From the NCBI GenBank assembly GCA_007131125.1, contig SLRE01000280.1, forward strand, positions 1-7,754: a stretch of 7,754 nucleotides of DNA, read 5' to 3'. This DNA is from Bacteroidales bacterium (GTDB lineage Bacteria; Bacteroidota; Bacteroidia; Bacteroidales; UBA7960). Positions 6,671-7,754 of the stretch are shown here, piece after piece. Below the pieces are notes generated by a model. The model was not told the DNA's origin. It did no database searches and worked only from the letters and a program-made list of their open reading frames with translations. A program made the translations under genes and the position numbers. Numbering within the stretch: position 1 is the first letter of the stretch; the number at the start of each line of letters is the position of its first letter.

Positions 6671-7144
6671 ATAAAGCAAAGCCACCGCATAAGCGCTAAT
6701 GCCTTCTTGCTTACCGGCAAATCCAAGACCTTCGGTGGTTGTGGCTTTGATGGATACCTGCGATTTATCCAGTTTCATGATCTCAGCAAGCACAATCTGC
6801 ATGGCCGGAATATACCCGGCTATTTTGGGCTTTTCAAGGCAAATGGTACAATCCACATTCCCGATATTGAATTCTTCATTTTGAATAAGATCCATGGTAA
6901 TATTCAGCAGTACCTTGCTGTCAATACCTTTGAAAGCCTGATCGCTGTCTGGAAAGTGTTGCCCGATATCTCCCAGCCCTGCAGCTCCCAGCAGCGAATC
7001 AATTATGGCATGGATCAGCGTATCGGCATCCGAATGCCCAACCGCACCACGGTGATACGGAATTTTAACTCCTCCGAGAAAAAACGGCTGATCATCGGCC
7101 AACCTGTGTACATCATATCCTATTCCAACCCTTATGTTTTTCAT
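6662..7144 (-). CDS. ispF: 2-C-methyl-D-erythritol 2,4-cyclodiphosphate synthase
   Basis: IspF converts CDP-methylerythritol 2-phosphate to the cyclodiphosphate with loss of CMP, in the cytoplasmic MEP isoprenoid pathway. I choose the ATG at 7144 (160 residues, Met-Lys-Asn-Ile-Arg). A TTG nine bases upstream (7153) is in frame but falls in the T-tract of the upstream terminator and would add only three residues. With this start the active-site residues align with E. coli IspF (Asp8, His10, His42, Glu135) at offset 3: Asp11 and His13 in G-Y-D-V-H, His45, and Glu138 in T-T-T-E. The family motifs G-H-S-D-A-D (36-41), F-P-D-S-D (64-68) and G-F-A-G-K-Q-E-G-I (141-149) are present. Length is normal for the homotrimeric enzyme. 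ispD is not adjacent. Its probable promoter lies inside the porV terminator. Confidence 0.96.
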   Translation of the reverse strand: MKNIRVGIGYDVHRLADDQPFFLGGVKIPYHRGAVGHSDADTLIHAIIDSLLGAAGLGDIGQHFPDSDQAFKGIDSKVLLNITMDLIQNEEFNIGNVDCTICLEKPKIAGYIPAMQIVLAEIMKLDKSQVSIKATTTEGLGFAGKQEGISAYAVALLYKK

Positions 7145-7151
7145 AAACGCC

Positions 7152-7199
7152 AAATAAAAAAGGTCACGGTTATTTTAAGCAAAAATAACCATGACCCTT
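7152..7199 (-). terminator. strong intrinsic terminator of porV
   Basis: Bases 7162-7176 pair with 7182-7196 in a 15-bp stem with a 5-nt loop (7177-7181). The one non-Watson-Crick position (7167/7191) is a G-U wobble in minus-strand RNA but a C-A mismatch in plus-strand RNA, which points to minus-strand function. Two further A-U pairs may extend the base. On the minus strand the stem runs straight into six U, A, then three U (7161-7152). It begins about 30 bp after the porV stop and its T-tract ends 7 bp before the ispF ATG. Confidence 0.88.
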
Positions 7200-7211
7200 G
7201 AATAAAGCAAA
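7180..7211 (-). promoter_or_regulatory. candidate Bacteroidota-type promoter for ispF, inside the porV terminator
   Basis: On the minus strand TTTG (7211-7208) is followed after exactly 20 bp by TATTTTTG (7187-7180). Both boxes match the consensus TTTG-N19-21-TAnnTTTG perfectly. The -7 box spans the loop and upper stem of the terminator hairpin. Initiation would fall near 7174, giving a leader of about 30 nt that keeps only one hairpin arm, so the new transcript would escape termination. AT-richness makes chance possible, but both boxes and the spacing agree. Confidence 0.6.
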
Positions 7212-7225
7212 AAACTATTTAAGTC

Positions 7226-7754
7226 TTAATTTCTTCTTTCCTGTTGCAATGCGTCGAAGTCAAAGGACAGGGAGAACCTGAGTACGTTTTCCAGGGCGCT
7301 ACGCTGTGCCACCGGCACCAGGTAAGCAAAGTCCAGTCCAAAAACGTTGTATTTCAATCCAAGGCCGAGGGTAAAATATTTCCGGTTTCCTTTGGATTCG
7401 TGCTCATGGAAATATCCTCCCCGGATGGCAAACTGCTGGTCGTACCAGTATTCTACACCGGCAGAATAGGTAATTTCATTTAACTCTTCACTCAGTCCTC
7501 CGGGTGCATCAGCAAAAGAACCAAACATACCGGATACCACAGAGCGATTGGGATCACGACCCTGGGCGATAACGGGATTGCCGTCATCATCATAAATAAT
7601 GTTGTTGGTTTCATCCCTGGCATAAATGGGAGGGGTGGGAACCAGCAGCTTATTCATGTCAAGCATAAAGGAAATGGTGTTAAAATCATCCAGTTCCATG
7701 GTAATGGAAGGTCCGATCCTCAGGTTAATGGGAATAAAATCGGCATTGATATCG
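7226..7754 (-). CDS. porV: type IX secretion outer-membrane protein PorV, C-terminal part
   Basis: The C-terminal 175 residues are in the window; the frame stays open to the right edge, so the start lies outside. PorV (LptO) is a FadL-like outer-membrane beta-barrel. It acts as shuttle or plug of the type IX secretion translocon SprA and delivers cargo to the PorU sortase. The diagnostic segment is a barrel strand with D-D-F-N-T-I-S-F-M-L-D followed by N-K-L-L-V-P-T-P-P, ending at residue 24 counted from the Met at 7699. Next comes an Asp/Asn-rich loop and G-M-F-G-S-F-A-D-A-P-G-G. Alternating amphipathic strands (Y-S-A-G-V-E-Y-W-Y, F-T-L-G-L-G-L-K-Y) lead to a final strand L-R-F-S-L-S-F-D-F-D near the C-terminus, typical of a barrel protein recognised by BAM. 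The internal Met at 7699 is not the start, since homologous sequence continues upstream of it. PorU often lies next to porV in this phylum and may be just outside. A strong terminator follows. Confidence 0.87.
   Translation of the reverse strand, partial: DINADFIPINLRIGPSITMELDDFNTISFMLDMNKLLVPTPPIYARDETNNIIYDDDGNPVIAQGRDPNRSVVSGMFGSFADAPGGLSEELNEITYSAGVEYWYDQQFAIRGGYFHEHESKGNRKYFTLGLGLKYNVFGLDFAYLVPVAQRSALENVLRFSLSFDFDALQQERRN

Noticed and set aside
6707..7201. A 164-codon open frame on the plus strand antisense to ispF
   Set aside because: It runs opposite a fully conserved IspF and through the porV terminator; its translation shows no recognisable family and is explained by codon bias of the true gene.

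Overview
This window looks like chromosomal housekeeping DNA from a Bacteroidota bacterium, probably of the Bacteroidales/Marinilabiliales type; that placement is inferred. The clues are the C-terminal half of PorV, a type IX secretion protein restricted to this phylum; the lack of clear Shine-Dalgarno sequences before any start; intergenic matches to the Bacteroidota promoter pattern TTTG-N19-21-TAnnTTTG; a RecQ with an extended C-terminus; and a membrane-tethered OmpH/Skp-like protein. Coding density is high and no mobile element, CRISPR array, tRNA or rRNA is visible.

Layout. (1) Bases 1-649, plus strand: the tail of a probable P-loop nucleotide-type kinase overlaps, by an ATGA junction, a zinc-dependent dCMP deaminase. 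(2) Bases 658-4688, minus strand, read right to left: recQ, then a membrane-anchored OmpH-like coiled-coil protein, then an exported Ntn-type isoaspartyl peptidase/L-asparaginase. The gaps are 84 and 71 bp, so co-transcription is possible but not proven. (3) Bases 4689-4862: an AT-rich divergent promoter region. (4) Bases 4863-6567, plus strand: kdsD (arabinose-5-phosphate isomerase, for Kdo synthesis) followed after 13 bp by lptB (ATPase of the LPS exporter), a lipopolysaccharide operon. (5) Bases 6662-7754, minus strand: porV (cut by the right edge), a strong intrinsic terminator, and ispF (MEP isoprenoid pathway).

Functionally the window is dominated by cell-envelope biogenesis (KdsD, LptB, OmpH-like, PorV), with nucleotide metabolism, DNA repair and isoprenoid synthesis genes between. 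I found no convincing novel multi-gene system. The most interesting local structure is the 81-bp porV-ispF junction. There a near-perfect porV terminator hairpin also contains a perfect match to the Bacteroidota -7 promoter box, with a correctly spaced -33 TTTG, pointing at ispF. Transcription of porV would end, and that of ispF begin, within the same few dozen bases.
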